Positions 11,311-22,018 of a stretch of 64,000 bases of DNA are shown piece by piece. The position numbers were made by a program, and so were the translations under genes. This DNA comes from Porphyra umbilicalis (lineage: Eukaryota; Rhodophyta; Bangiophyceae; Bangiales; Bangiaceae), in contig KV919013.1 of NCBI GenBank assembly GCA_002049455.2, positions 53,288 through 117,287 of the forward strand, in the 5' to 3' direction. Position 1 is the stretch's first letter. Each line of letters begins with the position of its first letter. The notes beneath the pieces are model-generated. The model did not search any database, was not told the DNA's origin, and saw only the letters and a program-made list of their open reading frames with translations.

Positions 11311-11500
11311 GCCACGGCCGCCGCCGCCGCCGTCGCCACGGCCGCCACCGCCGCCGTCGCCACGGCCGCCGCCGCCGCCGTCGCCACGGCCGCCGCCGCC
11401 GCCGTCGCCACGGCCGCCGCCGCCGCCGTCGCGCCGTCCGCCGCCGCCGCCGTCGCGCCGTCCGCCGCCGCCGCCGTCGCGCCGTCCGTCGCCGCCCGTC
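11311..11500. repeat. 24-bp minisatellite, about 8 units
   Basis: Unit gccacggccgccgccgccgc plus cgtc repeats from 11311 (units begin 11311, 11335, 11359, 11383, 11407). A variant with gcgccgtcc at its start follows at 11431, 11455 and 11479 (partial). The period is a multiple of three, so any frame through it gives an octapeptide repeat. I cannot tell whether it is translated. Confidence 0.9.
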
Positions 11501-12581
11501 TCTTCCGCGCGGAGTGGCGGCGCGGGCGGCCGCGCGGGCGGCGGGCGGCGCGGCGCGGGGGTGGCAGACCCGCGGCGGCGGCTGCGCTCTGCGCGCCCCG
11601 CGGGGGGGACGCGCCTGAACGGTGCGTGTCGCACGCGTGGGCGCGACCGTTGCGCGTGTGGCCGTGGCCGGTCGGCGCGCGGCGCGCGGCGGCGCGCCGT
11701 GTTGCCAGCGGCAGGCCCGCCGCACGCCCGCGGCCGGCCGTGGCACCCCGTCTGCCGGTGGGCGGGGCGGGGGCGGCGAGCGTGCCACCCGGCCGGGCGG
11801 CCGGCGCGCCGCGGCCGCCAGTGGTCGGCGGGCCGTGGCCGACGGGTAGCAGGCGGGTGGGTCTGCCCCACCGGCGGGGGCGACGCCTTCTCTCCCCCGC
11901 CCCCGCCCAGTGGTGCACGCAGGCGTACAGACTCACCCGACGGGTGGGTGGCCAGAGGACATGGCGGCCCGTGACACTAAAGGCGATCCCACCATTGGGC
12001 CATGCATCCGCTTCCCGCCGAGGCGGCCGGAACTCGTGCGCCCGAACCCCTCGCACTCAAACTGCGTTGCGGGGCTGGCCAACACTGCTGTTGCCGCGGC
12101 GCTGTACGTGTCATCAATGGCGTAGGATGACCGCCAGCTTCTCGACACGACCGCGAGCGAGAGGCGGTCCAACGGGCACAACTGGTTGAACACCAGCTGC
12201 AAAACTTCGTCTTAAAGGTCGGGCAGGGAAGCAGGGCGATTTGTCGCCGACATGACCACGGAGGCAGTGCCCGACATCCCTCCTCGTCGTCACCCTTCCA
12301 CATAATGCACGCGACATGCACGGCTCAGGTCGAGAAACGTCATGCGACAAGGCAGGCGTGCAAGGCGTCCGAAACAGCGTCCGCATGAGCGGGGGTGCCG
12401 GCCGTGAGGGGAGGGAGTGGAGGCAGAATGGGGAACCATGTCCCTCGGCGGCGAGGCGGGGCGCTCTCCCGCGGCGGGGGGCGCGACTGCGTGGCGGCGG
12501 GTGGCTTCTTCTGTTTTTGGGGGTCGGGGGGGGGGGGGGGGCTGGGGCTGCCCCCGACCGCCGGCGCCGCGGGCGGCGACG
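11501..12581. other. Unassigned interval upstream of the SPX gene
   Basis: GC-rich, with overlapping frames on both strands and no recognised domain. It contains the leader of the SPX gene, with a G13 run near 12529-12541. Confidence 0.3.
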
Positions 12582-14292
12582 ATGAAGTTTGGCAAGGAGC
12601 TCTGGCAGACGGTCGACAGCAGCTTTGCCGAGTGGCGCCCCATGTTAATGAGTTACAAGACGCTCAAGAAGTTGATTGAGCGGCCCGCCCGGCGGGCCGG
12701 CGCGCCCGACGGGGGCAGCGACGGCGCCGACGGGGACGGGGCGGGTGGCGGCGTGGGCGGTGGGGCCGCCGGCACCGTGAGCGGCGGCCACTCCTCCCAA
12801 GACGCGGACAGGCGGGCCGGCGGGCGCGGCCGCCGCGTCGGCGCGGGGAGTGACGTTGACTCGGCGAAGTCGGGGGAGCGGGACGGCGGCGTCGCGTCGC
12901 CCCAGCTGCCGGGCGGGGAGGGGGGGGTGGCGCCACCGGGTGTGCCGCCGCCGCCGCCGCGGCGGACGCGGACGCGTCGGGCGGCGCCGACGCGCGGGCG
13001 GGGCGGGCGAGCCTCGCCACCGCCGCCTTTTTTGCGTGCCTCCGCTCCGACGTGAACAAGGTCAATGACTTTTATCTCAACCAGGAAGAGGAGGTCATCA
13101 TCCTCTACCACTACCTCGCCGAGCGCGTCGACGAGGTGGTGGCCGCCGCCGCCGCCGCCGCTGCGGCCGCCGCCGCACGTGTGTCGGGCGCGCAAGTGGG
13201 CGGGGGCGGGGGGGCGTGGCGGGCGCCACCACCGCCACATTGGCGCCCGCGGGGCGCAGCGCCGCTGTGCGGGGCGGCGCGGACGCGGGAGCGTCGGCGG
13301 CGGTGGGTGCCGCCGCGGCGGCCACGGCCACGGCGCGCTCCGCGGCGGCGGCGGCGGCCGCCGCGTCGGCAGCGGCCGCCGACGCGGCCGGGGCGGCGCC
13401 GCTGCGCACGCGCCTCCTCGCCCTAACCGCCCACCTGCGGCTGTTGGCCAACTTGGCGGCGGTCAACTACACCGGCTGCAACAAGATCCTCGAAAAGGTT
13501 GACCAGAAGACGGGGCGCACGCTCCGCCACACCTACCTCACCGCCGTCCTCGCCACCCCCTTTTTTCAATCGACGACCGTGCGGACGTTGCTGGCGCGCA
13601 CGGCGGAGCGCGTCGGGGAGGCGCTCCTGCGCGTGCCCGAGTGCGCACCGCCGCCGCCGCGCGCGCCGCGGCGCGGGGGGGAGGAGGCGGTGCAGCGCCG
13701 CACGGGGGGGGGACCCCCGACACGCTGCTGGTCGCGGCGGTGTTGCCGGCGGCCGCCGCGGGGCGCGCGGGCTCCCCCGACGGGGGCGGGGGGGGCGGCC
13801 GCCGGGCGCCGGCGGGTGGTGGGCGCGGCGGGCTTTGGGGAGCCCCCGCGGCGGCCGCCGCCGCCGCTGCGTGGCGTGGGGGGAGGGGGGGCGGGCGTGG
13901 CGGCGGCCGCTCCGTCGACGCGCGCCGCGTCGCGGTCGTCCTCTGCCGCGCCGTCGGGAGAGGGGGAGCCCCCGGCCGCCGCGGCGACCGACGGCGGGGG
14001 GGTGGTGGCAGACGGGCGGGGCGGGTCGCCGCGCGGGGCGGCGGCAGACGGCGCGGACGGTGGGGACGGCCGGGGCGCGGCCGCTGTGGCGCGCCGCAAT
14101 GGGCGGGCGAGCTCGGCCGACGCTGGTGCCAGGGGGGGCGGCAGTACCGACGGCGGTTGGGAGCGACGGGGAGAGTGGCGTGGACGGGGATACGGACGAG
14201 CACGGCAGCATTCGGGGCGTTGGGGTGTGTCGGCCCTGGTCGTCCAGTCGCGGAGCGCCGGCGGAGCTCTCCGTCAGCGCGATTGCTGGTGA
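12582..14292 (+). CDS. SPX-domain protein (frame broken at homopolymers)
   Basis: SPX domains bind inositol pyrophosphates and sense phosphate status. The ATG at 12582 gives MKFGKELWQTVDSSFAEWRP then MLMSYKTLKKLIE, the classical SPX N-terminus. After a Gly/Asp-rich insert, a second frame gives FFACLRSDVNKVNDFYLNQE and EEEVIILYHYL, the middle SPX helices. A third frame gives LAAVNYTGCNKILEKVDQKT, the basic helix that binds inositol phosphates, then HTYLTAVLATPFFQST. Frames change near the G8 run at about 12920 and the G-rich stretch at 13200-13220. The long Ala/Gly inserts are species-specific. Downstream of about 13650 nothing is recognisable and the end is uncertain; the frame carrying the last SPX helix stops at 14292. 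No EXS, MFS or RING domain is visible, so it is an SPX-only or truncated member. Confidence 0.82.
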
Positions 14293-14910
14293 GGGCGCTG
14301 CGGCGGGGGAGGGGGTGGACGATACGGGTGGCGTGGCCCGAGTTGGACCCGAGTCGCCTGCCGCGGGGGACCGAGGTGGACGGCCCGACGCCGACGGCGG
14401 CGAAGGGGGGGATGGGGGCGGTGACGGCGGCGGTTTGTCGCCGCCGGTTGACTCGCCCGCAGGTGCACTGTGGACGGCTTGAGGGTGTGTGGGCGCCGTG
14501 TGTTCGGCTCCTGTCGCTGCACGGTTGTCGCCCATTTATTTTTATTTTTTGCTTTTCTCTGGCGTGGGGAGTTTGCATGCCGTGTTTCCTTTAAATGGTC
14601 CTTGTTCCTTCATGCGACGGTTTCGTGTCTTCGTGAGCGCCGCTGGGTCTCTTGCATACATGCTTTTCTTCGACCTTGACGGCTTTGCCCCTTACGCCCA
14701 CGCCTGCTTCAGCTCATGCAATGGGCTTTCGCTGACGTGGAGCAGCACAGAGAGAAACCCTCACCGGTTGTCCTCAGCAAACGGTCATGCGCGAGAGAGA
14801 ATTACGGCGCGCGAGGCAGCCAAAGTCATCGCCGTCAATCAAGCAGGCATCACTCTGGCCTTTTACGCTACAATAAAAAAGCTATGATTGCAGATCTCTT
14901 CACCAAACAG
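14293..14910. other. Unassigned interval
   Basis: Composition falls towards A+T after 14530. There are open frames but no recognised product, and a putative 3' flank of the SPX gene. Confidence 0.3.
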
Positions 14911-15038
14911 GCTCTCGTCGTCTAATGGTTAATTACAAGTGTGAGCTTGATACAGCAAGGATGTTCTTGTGCGCGCTGTAGGGTGCGACGTCAAACGTTG
15001 TGGCCGTAACGATGGCGGTTCGATCCCGCCCGAGGGCA
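14911..15038 (+). tRNA. tRNA-like gene with about 55 extra internal bases
   Basis: A 7-bp acceptor stem is formed by GCTCTCG (14911-14917) with CGAGGGC (15031-15037), including one G-U pair, with discriminator A at 15038. A perfect T arm GGCGG-TTCGATC-CCGCC spans 15014-15030 and carries a B box. A D-loop/A-box-like TCTAATGGTTA lies at 14921-14931. The span is 128 nt against about 73 nt for a mature tRNA, implying an intron. I could not find a convincing D stem or an anticodon stem with an intron at 37/38, so the anticodon is not assigned. It may be a tRNA with one or more non-canonical introns (known in unicellular red algae), or a tRNA-derived SINE or pseudogene. Confidence 0.45.
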
Positions 15039-15786
15039 ATGTCTATTTTAGTGGATCACGGTTTCGCCGGGTTGCTCGCGGGAGAACAGCGTTCCCATCG
15101 AAAAAGGCGCCAGCTCATGCTCACGATGGGGTCTGACGTGCTGATGCTCAATGAGGTCTGAAGGCGTGCGTGGAGGACGGGTCGGGAGCGGAGAGGGGGG
15201 ACGCGCACCGCAATGAAACGAGTCCGGAGAAACGGATGGGAGGCGGGGGTGCAATGCACGGAAGTGGAGGGCGAGGGCGATCTCACGGCGCTGACTGTCG
15301 TCGACTGCATAGGATTGATGTGCGTCATTTTTCGTCCGCATTGAGCGCGTGCAGAGCGTGAATAGCGAAACATCTACTGGAGGGATTGCGTCTATGAGTG
15401 GGGAGAGGCGCATGCGCCCGGGTGCCCGCGCCCCTCGCACGTGCGGACGCCCTGTCAGGAAGCTCTTTGTCCCGTGGCGGTCACGTCCGTCGTGCGGCGC
15501 CGGCGGTGCCGAGGAGGGGGGCGCGTCGCCGGCCGCCGCGGCGCCGGCCGCCGCGTCTGCGGCGTCCGCGTCGGCGTCGGCGTCGGCCACGACCACGGCC
15601 ACGGCGGCGGCGGCGGCCGCGGCAGCGGCAGCCGTGGTGGGTGGCGTGGTGTCGCTGGCCGCTCCCTCCCCACCCGGCGGCAGGATGGTGGCGGCGAACT
15701 GAGAAGGCGGCGAGCGTTTTTCTGTGCTTTTTATTTTTTTTTCGTATGGCAAGCGCGCGGGTGCGTATCCAGAGAGATTGCTGGTT
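15039..15786. other. Unassigned interval
   Basis: Open frames on both strands are dominated by Ala/Asp-type low complexity around 15535-15640 (repeats of gcg/gtc triplets). No product recognised. Confidence 0.3.
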
Positions 15787-16275
15787 TTATATGCGTTGGT
15801 TTTGTGCTTCGACGTGGGTTTGACCCCCACCCCCCCTGCTTTCCCCACCCTGCCCTTCCTCTTCCACCGCGCGGTGCACCGACCGTCTGCGGCATGCGCG
15901 CCGCATCGTCGCGACAGACCCACACGGCTTGTCGGTGGCCGCCCGCGCCAGCCGCACGACGGCCGTGTCGCTGAGCGGGGCGGCGAGGAGATGGGGAACG
16001 GCCGACGTGGCCGCCACGCGACCGCCCGCCGCCGCGAATATGTCATTGGCGGCGGCCGCGCCGAGCCACGGGCGGGTGGCTGCCCCGGCCTCGGCCGCCG
16101 TCGCGCGGCCGCCGTGCGGCACGACGCGGCCGCCGATGGGCACGGAGCGGCGGCCCGGCGCCGTGTGCCGCAGCACGGCAGAGCCGACCGCCACCGCCCG
16201 CGCGGCTGCCCCCGCCCACCGGTGGCGGGTCAGCTGAAGCGCCGTCCCATTGACGGCGTCGGCGGCGCTGCCCAT
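15787..16275 (-). CDS. Possible hypothetical protein
   Basis: A 162-codon frame starting at an ATG in an acceptable context (cggATGg), with a mixed, protein-like composition (for example AAANDIFAAAGGRVAA). I recognise no domain. The plus strand over the same span is also open, so strand and coding status are doubtful. Confidence 0.25.
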   Translation of the reverse strand: MGSAADAVNGTALQLTRHRWAGAAARAVAVGSAVLRHTAPGRRSVPIGGRVVPHGGRATAAEAGAATRPWLGAAAANDIFAAAGGRVAATSAVPHLLAAPLSDTAVVRLARAATDKPCGSVATMRRACRRRSVHRAVEEEGQGGESRGGGGQTHVEAQNQRI

Positions 16276-18007
16276 CCGTGCCAGGGTCGCGGGTGCTGGT
16301 CAGTGTCAAAAAAAATAAAGACTTTCGACCGTCTCGTGCTCATCTTTTCATGAAAAATCCACACCGCACTGACACTGGATGGCACTGGAGGAGTTGGACC
16401 GATGTAGCACTCCGACCTGGTACTGTACTGCGACCAAGCTCCGTCGGCCGACCCTCCATAGTGGGCAGACCAGTCCAAAACGCTGCTCAGGCGCTGCTGT
16501 TCCACTTCCAGTCAATGCCGGCACGCGACGCGCGCGGGGGCAAGTAGCGCGGCACAGTCGAGGCGCGGCAGACCAGACCCACAGAGGGTCTTGACGCCGA
16601 GACCCCCGCCGTCCCGACGGCGGCCGGGCCAGGTTTGAAAAGGCGTCGCCATGGTGACCATGCGCCTTGTTCCTCAGCACCTCTGCCCTGTGTCAGTCCC
16701 CGACGGAGAGCGGTGGCGCCCCGCCGCCCTCACCGCGCCCGGCGCGTGCGTCGCCACCGCCGCCGCCACGAGTGGGCGGTACCCCCCCACCGGTCGCCAC
16801 CAGCCCCGCGCGGGGTTGGGGGGGAGAGGGACGGCCCCCGCCACGAGCACCACGGGCGGCACGCGCGCGGTGGGGGCGGCCGCCCGACCCCGCCGGCAGA
16901 GCGCCGTCCAGCCCCGCCCCCCCCCGCGTGGTGGGGTGGCCCCGCCGGCGCCGGCACGCGGGCGCGCCACGCCCCCCCGCCACGCACCTGTCGCGCGCAC
17001 CACCGCCGGGTGCAGCAGCAGCGGCGGTACCGCAGACTGCCACCCCCGCTGCCACCGCCGCCACGGCCGCCGCCGCCGCCGCCACCGCCCGCGCGCGAGT
17101 GTCGGCGCGGGCATGCGGGTCGGGGCGTGTCGGGCGGTCGCCACCATACCCCCCCCCCCCCCCCCCCCCCCTCCCCGCCTCCCCACCTTTACAGATGCAC
17201 CGCCGTCAAGGGCGACGGCGGGCAGCCTGCCCCCCCCCCCCCCGTCGCCACCGACGTGGGGGCGGCTTGTGCGCCCTGCGGGGGGGGGGGCCCGTCTGCC
17301 ACCACCACCGACGCACGGGGCGCGCGTTGTGCGCCCGCGCGCCCGACCGTCGACCGCGCGCGTCGGCCGTCGCGGCATGCCCGTTGCGGCGCGCGCCACT
17401 GCCGGCGGCGGCTGGCGGCGCCCCCACCGCCGCGGGCGACGGGCGTGCGGGCGCCGCCGCCGCCACCCCGCGGTGCGCGGGGCTGCAAGCCGGTCACACC
17501 GCGGCCGCGGTGCGGCCGCGGCCGCGGCCGCCGCCCGCCGCCCCACCCCTACGTCTGACACTCGGGTAGCGCACCCACGTCGCAGACGGCGCACCCGCCG
17601 CCGATTCGAGGCGCCGGGGTGCACGCCGGCACGCGCCGCGCAACCGTCGGGGGGGGGGGACGGCGCGGGGGGGGGGAAGCGCGCCTCTGCCGCTGCGCGC
17701 CGTGGCAGATCGCGCTGCGCGGCGCGGCGCGGCGTGGCGGCAGCGGTTCGGCGTCGCCCGCCGCGCCGCGGTGCGCGTCCACCCCGCCGTCGAGTGGTGT
17801 GTCTGCCCGCCCTCGGCCGCCCCGCCGGGGCGTGTCGTCTCTGCCCCGCCTCGGCCGCCCCCTGTTGCTCTCATTGCACGCGCGCGTCGGTGCGGCGCGT
17901 CCCCCCCTCGTCGTTTCGAGCGCCTCTCCCCCCCCCTCCCGGCATTTCGGGCGGCGCACTCCCCCCCACACCACGCCTCCGCACCACCACCCCCGCGCGC
18001 CCCGTGC
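16276..18007. other. Unassigned GC-rich interval
   Basis: Contains an ATG in a perfect context at 16651 (gtcgccATGg) opening a very long plus frame, but the translation is Pro/Arg/Ala low complexity without a domain, and the minus strand is equally open. C17-20 runs lie at 17150-17175 and 17230. The pyrimidine-rich stretch at 17900-18000 resembles the leaders before the ERCC8-like and trypsin-like genes. Confidence 0.35.
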
Positions 18008-18250
18008 TCGGCGTCGGGTGGCCCCGACCATGGCCACCGCCCCGCGTCCTCCCCGGCGGTCGCGGCCGCGGTCCGCGGCGGCCGCCGCCTGCTGCGCGCC
18101 GACGGGTCGTCGATGGTCGTCGCCCGCGTCACCGCGCGCGCTGGCGTTGGGTTACACAACCCGCAGACGGCCGGCGGGTCCATCGTTGTCGACGGCATCG
18201 TCACGTCCACCTATACGCGGCTCTCGACGGGCAGCACCGACGGGTCAACG
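18008..18250 (+). CDS. Hint (Hedgehog/intein) domain C-terminal fragment
   Basis: In this frame the translation runs through GGRRLLRADGSSMVVARVTA and ends GLHNPQTAGGSIVVDGIVTS followed by TYTRL. GLxNPxT, then IVVDGxxxSTYT, is the hallmark of the C-terminal part of Hint domains, the self-splicing or autoprocessing module. The N-terminal half with its nucleophilic Cys is not visible upstream in any frame. A pyrimidine-rich leader and an ATG at 18030 (a different frame) lie where it should be. Downstream, plausible coding jumps between frames up to a stop at 18926. I read this as a truncated or frame-damaged Hint protein. Confidence 0.6.
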
Positions 18251-18953
18251 TGCTCCGCGCGGCGGACGCGGCGCCTCTGCCGCTGCCGTCGGTCGTCGAC
18301 GCGGCGCCGCCGACGGCCGCCGCCGACGGGGGGAGGGAGTCGTGGACGGCCGCCGCGGGCGCCGGCGCGGGGGGGGCGTGGGGGCACCAGCCGCCCATCG
18401 AGACGTCAACCGGCACGCCGACGGCAGACGCCGGCGGGGTCGGCGCGACGTACACCGTCAGGCTGTCGGCGGGCGCCGCGGGGGGGGGATTGTCACCTCC
18501 GTGGGGGGGGCGAGGAACATTGCCGGCCGCCGCGACGGCGCCGAACACCTGCCGCCGTCACCGCTGTCGCCGCCGACGCCCGTCGCACCCGTGCCGTCCA
18601 TGCCGTCGGTTCCGTCACTCGTGTCACTCGATGAGGCGGTCTTGTTTGCCACCGCCACCGCGATGGTGGCGCCGGGGTATGGGCGCGGCAAGCAATACGT
18701 TCCGCCGCAGTCGCCCCATGTTTCGACGGCGGCGGAAACGGTGGCGGTGCGAAACGTTGTGCCCCCGTCGCCGACGTCCTTGTCATCGCCGTGTCAGCCG
18801 GTCGACGACCTCGTTGCCGACGGCGCTGACGGGTCGGAGCTGCCCCTCTACCTCTCCCCGTCGACGTACGCTGCCGACGCCCACCGCGCCAACGTCCAAG
18901 TCCCGCCGTCCACGGCCGTCATCTAGGTGACTTCCCCTGGTGCGGCCCCGCTC
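18251..18953 (+). other. Possible continuation of the Hint-domain gene, frame uncertain
   Basis: Two plus-strand frames look coding in turn. One spans roughly 18250-18480 and includes RVNVLRAADAAPLPLPSVVD. The other spans roughly 18560-18926 and includes SLVSLDEAVLFATATAMVAP, ending at a TAG at 18926. Neither is recognised. Confidence 0.3.
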
Positions 18954-19865
18954 TCACGACGTGACCGCCCACGTGGGCGCGCCGCCGCAGTGGCGGGCAA
19001 TGCCGCCGCTGCCGTTTTCGACGCCGTCGCAAGCGCTGTCGCCGCCCCTGTCACGGCGTCCGATACCCACCGGGCCGCCGCCGGCTGTCGGTCGACGCAG
19101 CGAGCCGCGCGCCGGCCACGGCAGCCGCCACGGACTGCCGTACGGGCCGCAGCGTGGTCCCACAGCCGCGGCTGCCGAAGGATGTTGCCCCTCCATTGCG
19201 GTCAGCAGCACCGCTGCTGGCACTCGCGCGGGCGGCAGGCGGCTGCGCACCGCCTCACCTCCCCTCTCACCGTCCTTGCCACGCGTGGTGTGCCGCTGGT
19301 TTGTGAGGGCCGACCGCCGCTGCCGCCCGCCCCTGCCAGCCGCCGGCTGTCGGTTGGTAAGTCGCACCTCCTCGGCGACGCCAAGGTCCGCGGCGCCGCC
19401 GCGCACGCGGCCGATTGGCGGCAGTAGGGGCGGGATGGTGGCGGGCACGGCAAGGGAACGGACTACCGCCACGGGCTGCCGTGCCTCTTGACGGGCAGTG
19501 AGGTACTCCTCCCCAACACCGCGTGCGCGACGCCGTGGCCGCTGCGACGCCGTGGCAGTGAGGGCCACGGTGGCGGCGGCGACGCCGTCGGCCAGTCCCT
19601 GGAACGGCCACACGGTGGCCAGCGCTCTTGACGCCGGGACCGGGGGGGGGTCCCGAGATTGGGGGAGGTGGGCAAAGCCCCGACCGATGGCCACGAAGCG
19701 CACGTGCTCATTCAGGCGCCACGCCGCGGTCCGCCTAATGGAGCCGGCACCGCAGCGGCGGCCGAGCTCGTCAATCCAGCAGCGCCCCCCCCCCCCACCG
19801 GTGGCGCACGCCCACAGCCACCGCTCGCCATACTCTCTGCCGACGCCGGCAGATAAGTATCACAG
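18954..19865 (-). CDS. Unrecognised ORF, possible decayed protein
   Basis: A continuous minus-strand frame without an obvious ATG runs from about 19865. It reads GREYGERWLWACATGGGGG, then CWIDELGRRCGAGSIRRTAA, then WRLNEHVRFVAIGRGFAHLP, then less structured Ala/Arg-rich sequence to 18954. The first 80 residues have a balanced, protein-like composition. Two in-frame stops just upstream separate it from another open stretch (19875-20180) in the same frame. It may be a transposon-type or degraded gene. I do not recognise a family. Confidence 0.35.
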
Positions 19866-19874
19866 GGATCGCCA

Positions 19875-20180
19875 TCAGCGGCCAGCCGCGCGCGTGGCGA
19901 AGCTGCGACGGCCACGAGCACGTTTCAGCATCGCGGCGCCACTGACATCGGCACCGCCACCTGCACGTGCGCCAACCGTGGGCCCCGCCCCCCCCCGTCC
20001 CCCCGCTGCCCCCAACCGACTCCCATAGCACAGCACCGCTCGCTGTGCCGCGGGCAGTAAATATTTACCACCCACAGCGGCCGCCCAGCCGCGGGGCCGC
20101 TGGCGGCAGACACCGAGGATCGACGGCAAGATCTGATCACACATGAGCCCTTTCAAGCTAAGTTGCTCTCCTTCCATCAA
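19875..20180 (-). CDS. Unrecognised ORF upstream in the same frame
   Basis: A 101-codon frame beginning MMEGEQLSLKGLMCDQILPS and ending in an Ala/Gly/Arg-rich tail. It shares its frame with the 18954-19865 stretch, so both may be one gene interrupted by stops. No domain recognised. Confidence 0.25.
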   Translation of the reverse strand: MMEGEQLSLKGLMCDQILPSILGVCRQRPRGWAAAVGGKYLLPAAQRAVLCYGSRLGAAGGRGGAGPTVGARAGGGADVSGAAMLKRARGRRSFATRAAGR

Positions 20181-20473
20181 AAAAATCTCGTATCGCCTTT
20201 CTCGCTGTTTCTTGAATTGCTGTGCACGCGGACAAGGTGGGCATTCGTCAAGCAGGCTGCCCTGTATCGGCAGGCGGGGATGTGGAGCGACTCGAAGCGG
20301 TCATAGGTGCCCACACGTGAAAGGCGCTACCTGTGCGGAATGCAAGCCGGGACGGGCGCGGTGTTCGCCCTGGGGAGAGCAAGACCTTACGGCGCGCGCA
20401 GGCTGGGCTTGAGGGGGAACGCGAGCGAGAAGCCGGATGCCGGGCAGAGAGAAGCGAGCGCCGCCTGGGACGG

Positions 20474-20480
20474 TATAAAA
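20474..20480 (+). promoter_or_regulatory. TATA box
   Basis: A canonical TATAAAA in a gacggTATAAAAggacag context, the best core-promoter match in the window. The nearest downstream plus-strand gene-like frame starts at 20948. A short ORF from 20531 also lies in this orientation. Confidence 0.5.
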
Positions 20481-20947
20481 GGACAGGCGTTGAAGACTAG
20501 CCCCGGGCTTGAACAGACAGTGTAGAGCCTTTGCGTCCCGTTCCCACTTGCCTGTGGACCAGGCCGGCGTCCGTCTGTGACAACCCCTGCACCTGCTCAA
20601 GCTGGCCACCTACAATGGGCCATCCTGCCAGCCCCGACCCCTCCGTACATACGTCACCTACTATGGGCCGTCCTGACAACGCGGACCGCCGCTTGAGAAA
20701 CCGCGAGTCCCGCGTCCGCTCCTCCGGCCGTGCCGCCTGGATCCGACAACACCCGGGTGAGCCGCTTCCTGTTGAGCTACAACAGCGGCACCGGGGAGCC
20801 CCACTCAAGCCTGTACCCTCTAAATAGTAGGCGAAGTCCCGAAAAGGGGCACGCGACCGAGCAGCAGGCTCCCACGCGCGTCGACAGGCCGCATCCAGGT
20901 CGGGCACCAGCGCTGCAGCGGCGACCAACTTTGCCGCGGGGGCGGCA

Positions 20948-21087
20948 ATGGGTGCCGACGAGGCGGCGGCCGCCGAAGACGCGGAAGCCGCTTGGACGGC
21001 CGAGGCGGCGGCTGCAGAAGCCACACGGACGGCTGAGGCGGTGGCGGCGGACGCCACACAGTCGGACGAGGCGACGGCCGCCGACGC

Positions 21088-21132
<45 letters not shown>

Positions 21133-21946
21133 TGCAGCGGAGGCGGCGATGGAAGCCGAGGAGGCCGCAGCAGCTGCCGACGCGGACGCGTATGCGACGC
21201 TCTTCCATGCCGAGGCGGCGATGGACGCCGAGGAGGCGGCGGCGGCCGCCGACGCGGACGCCTCACGGACGGCTGATGCGGCGGCTGTGGCGGCCGTGGC
21301 CGCGGCAGCCGCCGCCGACGACGTCGAGGCGGCCGAGGCGGCAGAGGCGGCGACTGAAGCCGAGAAGGTGGCGGCGGCTGCCGACGCGGACGCGTATGCG
21401 GCGCTCCGCCATGCCGAGGCGGCGATGGACGCCGAGGTGGCGGCGGCGGCCGCCGACGCGGACGCGTCACGGACGGCTGATGTGGCGGCTGTGGCGGGCC
21501 CGGCAGGGGCGGCTGCCGCCGCCGACGTCGAAGCGGCGGAGGTGGCAGAGGCGGCGATGGACGCCGAGGAGGCGGCGGCGACTACCGACGCGGACGCCGC
21601 TCGACCGGTGGACGCGGTGGCGGTGGCCGCCGCCGCCGACTCAGCGGAGGTGAAGACGGACTCCGAAGAGGCGGCGGCGGCTGCCGACGCGGACGCATAT
21701 GCGACCCTCCTCCAGGCTGCTGACGCGGGCGCTGAAGAGGCGGCCAAGGCGCGCGAGTCGTCGGAAAACGACTCAGGCGTCGCGGGTGCCATGTGCGACT
21801 ACTCGTCCGGCGACGACGTGTCCGGCGAGGCGGGCGAAGCGGGCGACCACTCCTCGGAAAGTGAGTATGGTGAAGACGATACCGATGTGATTATTGACGT
21901 CATGGCAGAGGAGAAGGTCGCCGAGGTCTGCCTCTTCGACGACTAA
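20948..21946 (+). CDS. Acidic Ala/Glu/Asp-repeat protein (332 aa)
   Basis: Composed almost wholly of Ala, Glu and Asp in degenerate repeats of the type EAAMDAEEAAAAADADA, with Tyr-containing variants DAYATL spaced through it. The C-terminus switches to a Ser/Gly/Asp/Glu acidic tail and ends VAEVCLFDD. High helix propensity suggests a long single helix or coiled coil. The minus strand is also open (Ala/Ser-rich), but the plus frame has the more natural C-terminus and lies 3' of a TATA box. It shares its frame with the HNH ORF that follows; the TAA at 21944 is the only thing separating them for 72 nt. Function unknown. Confidence 0.5.
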
Positions 21947-22018
21947 CAGAGGCGTCACGAGCATATCAATGACAAGTACGCAGCAGAGGTACCGACCGAG
22001 ACGATCCCGTGCTCGGAC

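Noticed and set aside
11311..11500. CRISPR-like array
   Set aside because: Units are contiguous 24-bp tandem repeats without spacers; the organism is eukaryotic.
16651..18930. 759-codon plus-strand ORF with a perfect start context
   Set aside because: No domain, minus strand equally open, and the recognisable Hint fragment inside it lies in a different frame.
20615..20827. Short plus ORF with RRLRNRESRVRSSGR, reminiscent of a bZIP basic region
   Set aside because: The Asn-x7-Arg signature is not satisfied and no leucine zipper follows.
20497..21792. Minus-strand Ala/Ser-rich ORF of 431 codons
   Set aside because: Exact antisense of the acidic Ala/Glu/Asp repeat; the plus frame has the more natural C-terminus and is followed by HNH coding in the same frame. 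Not excluded completely.
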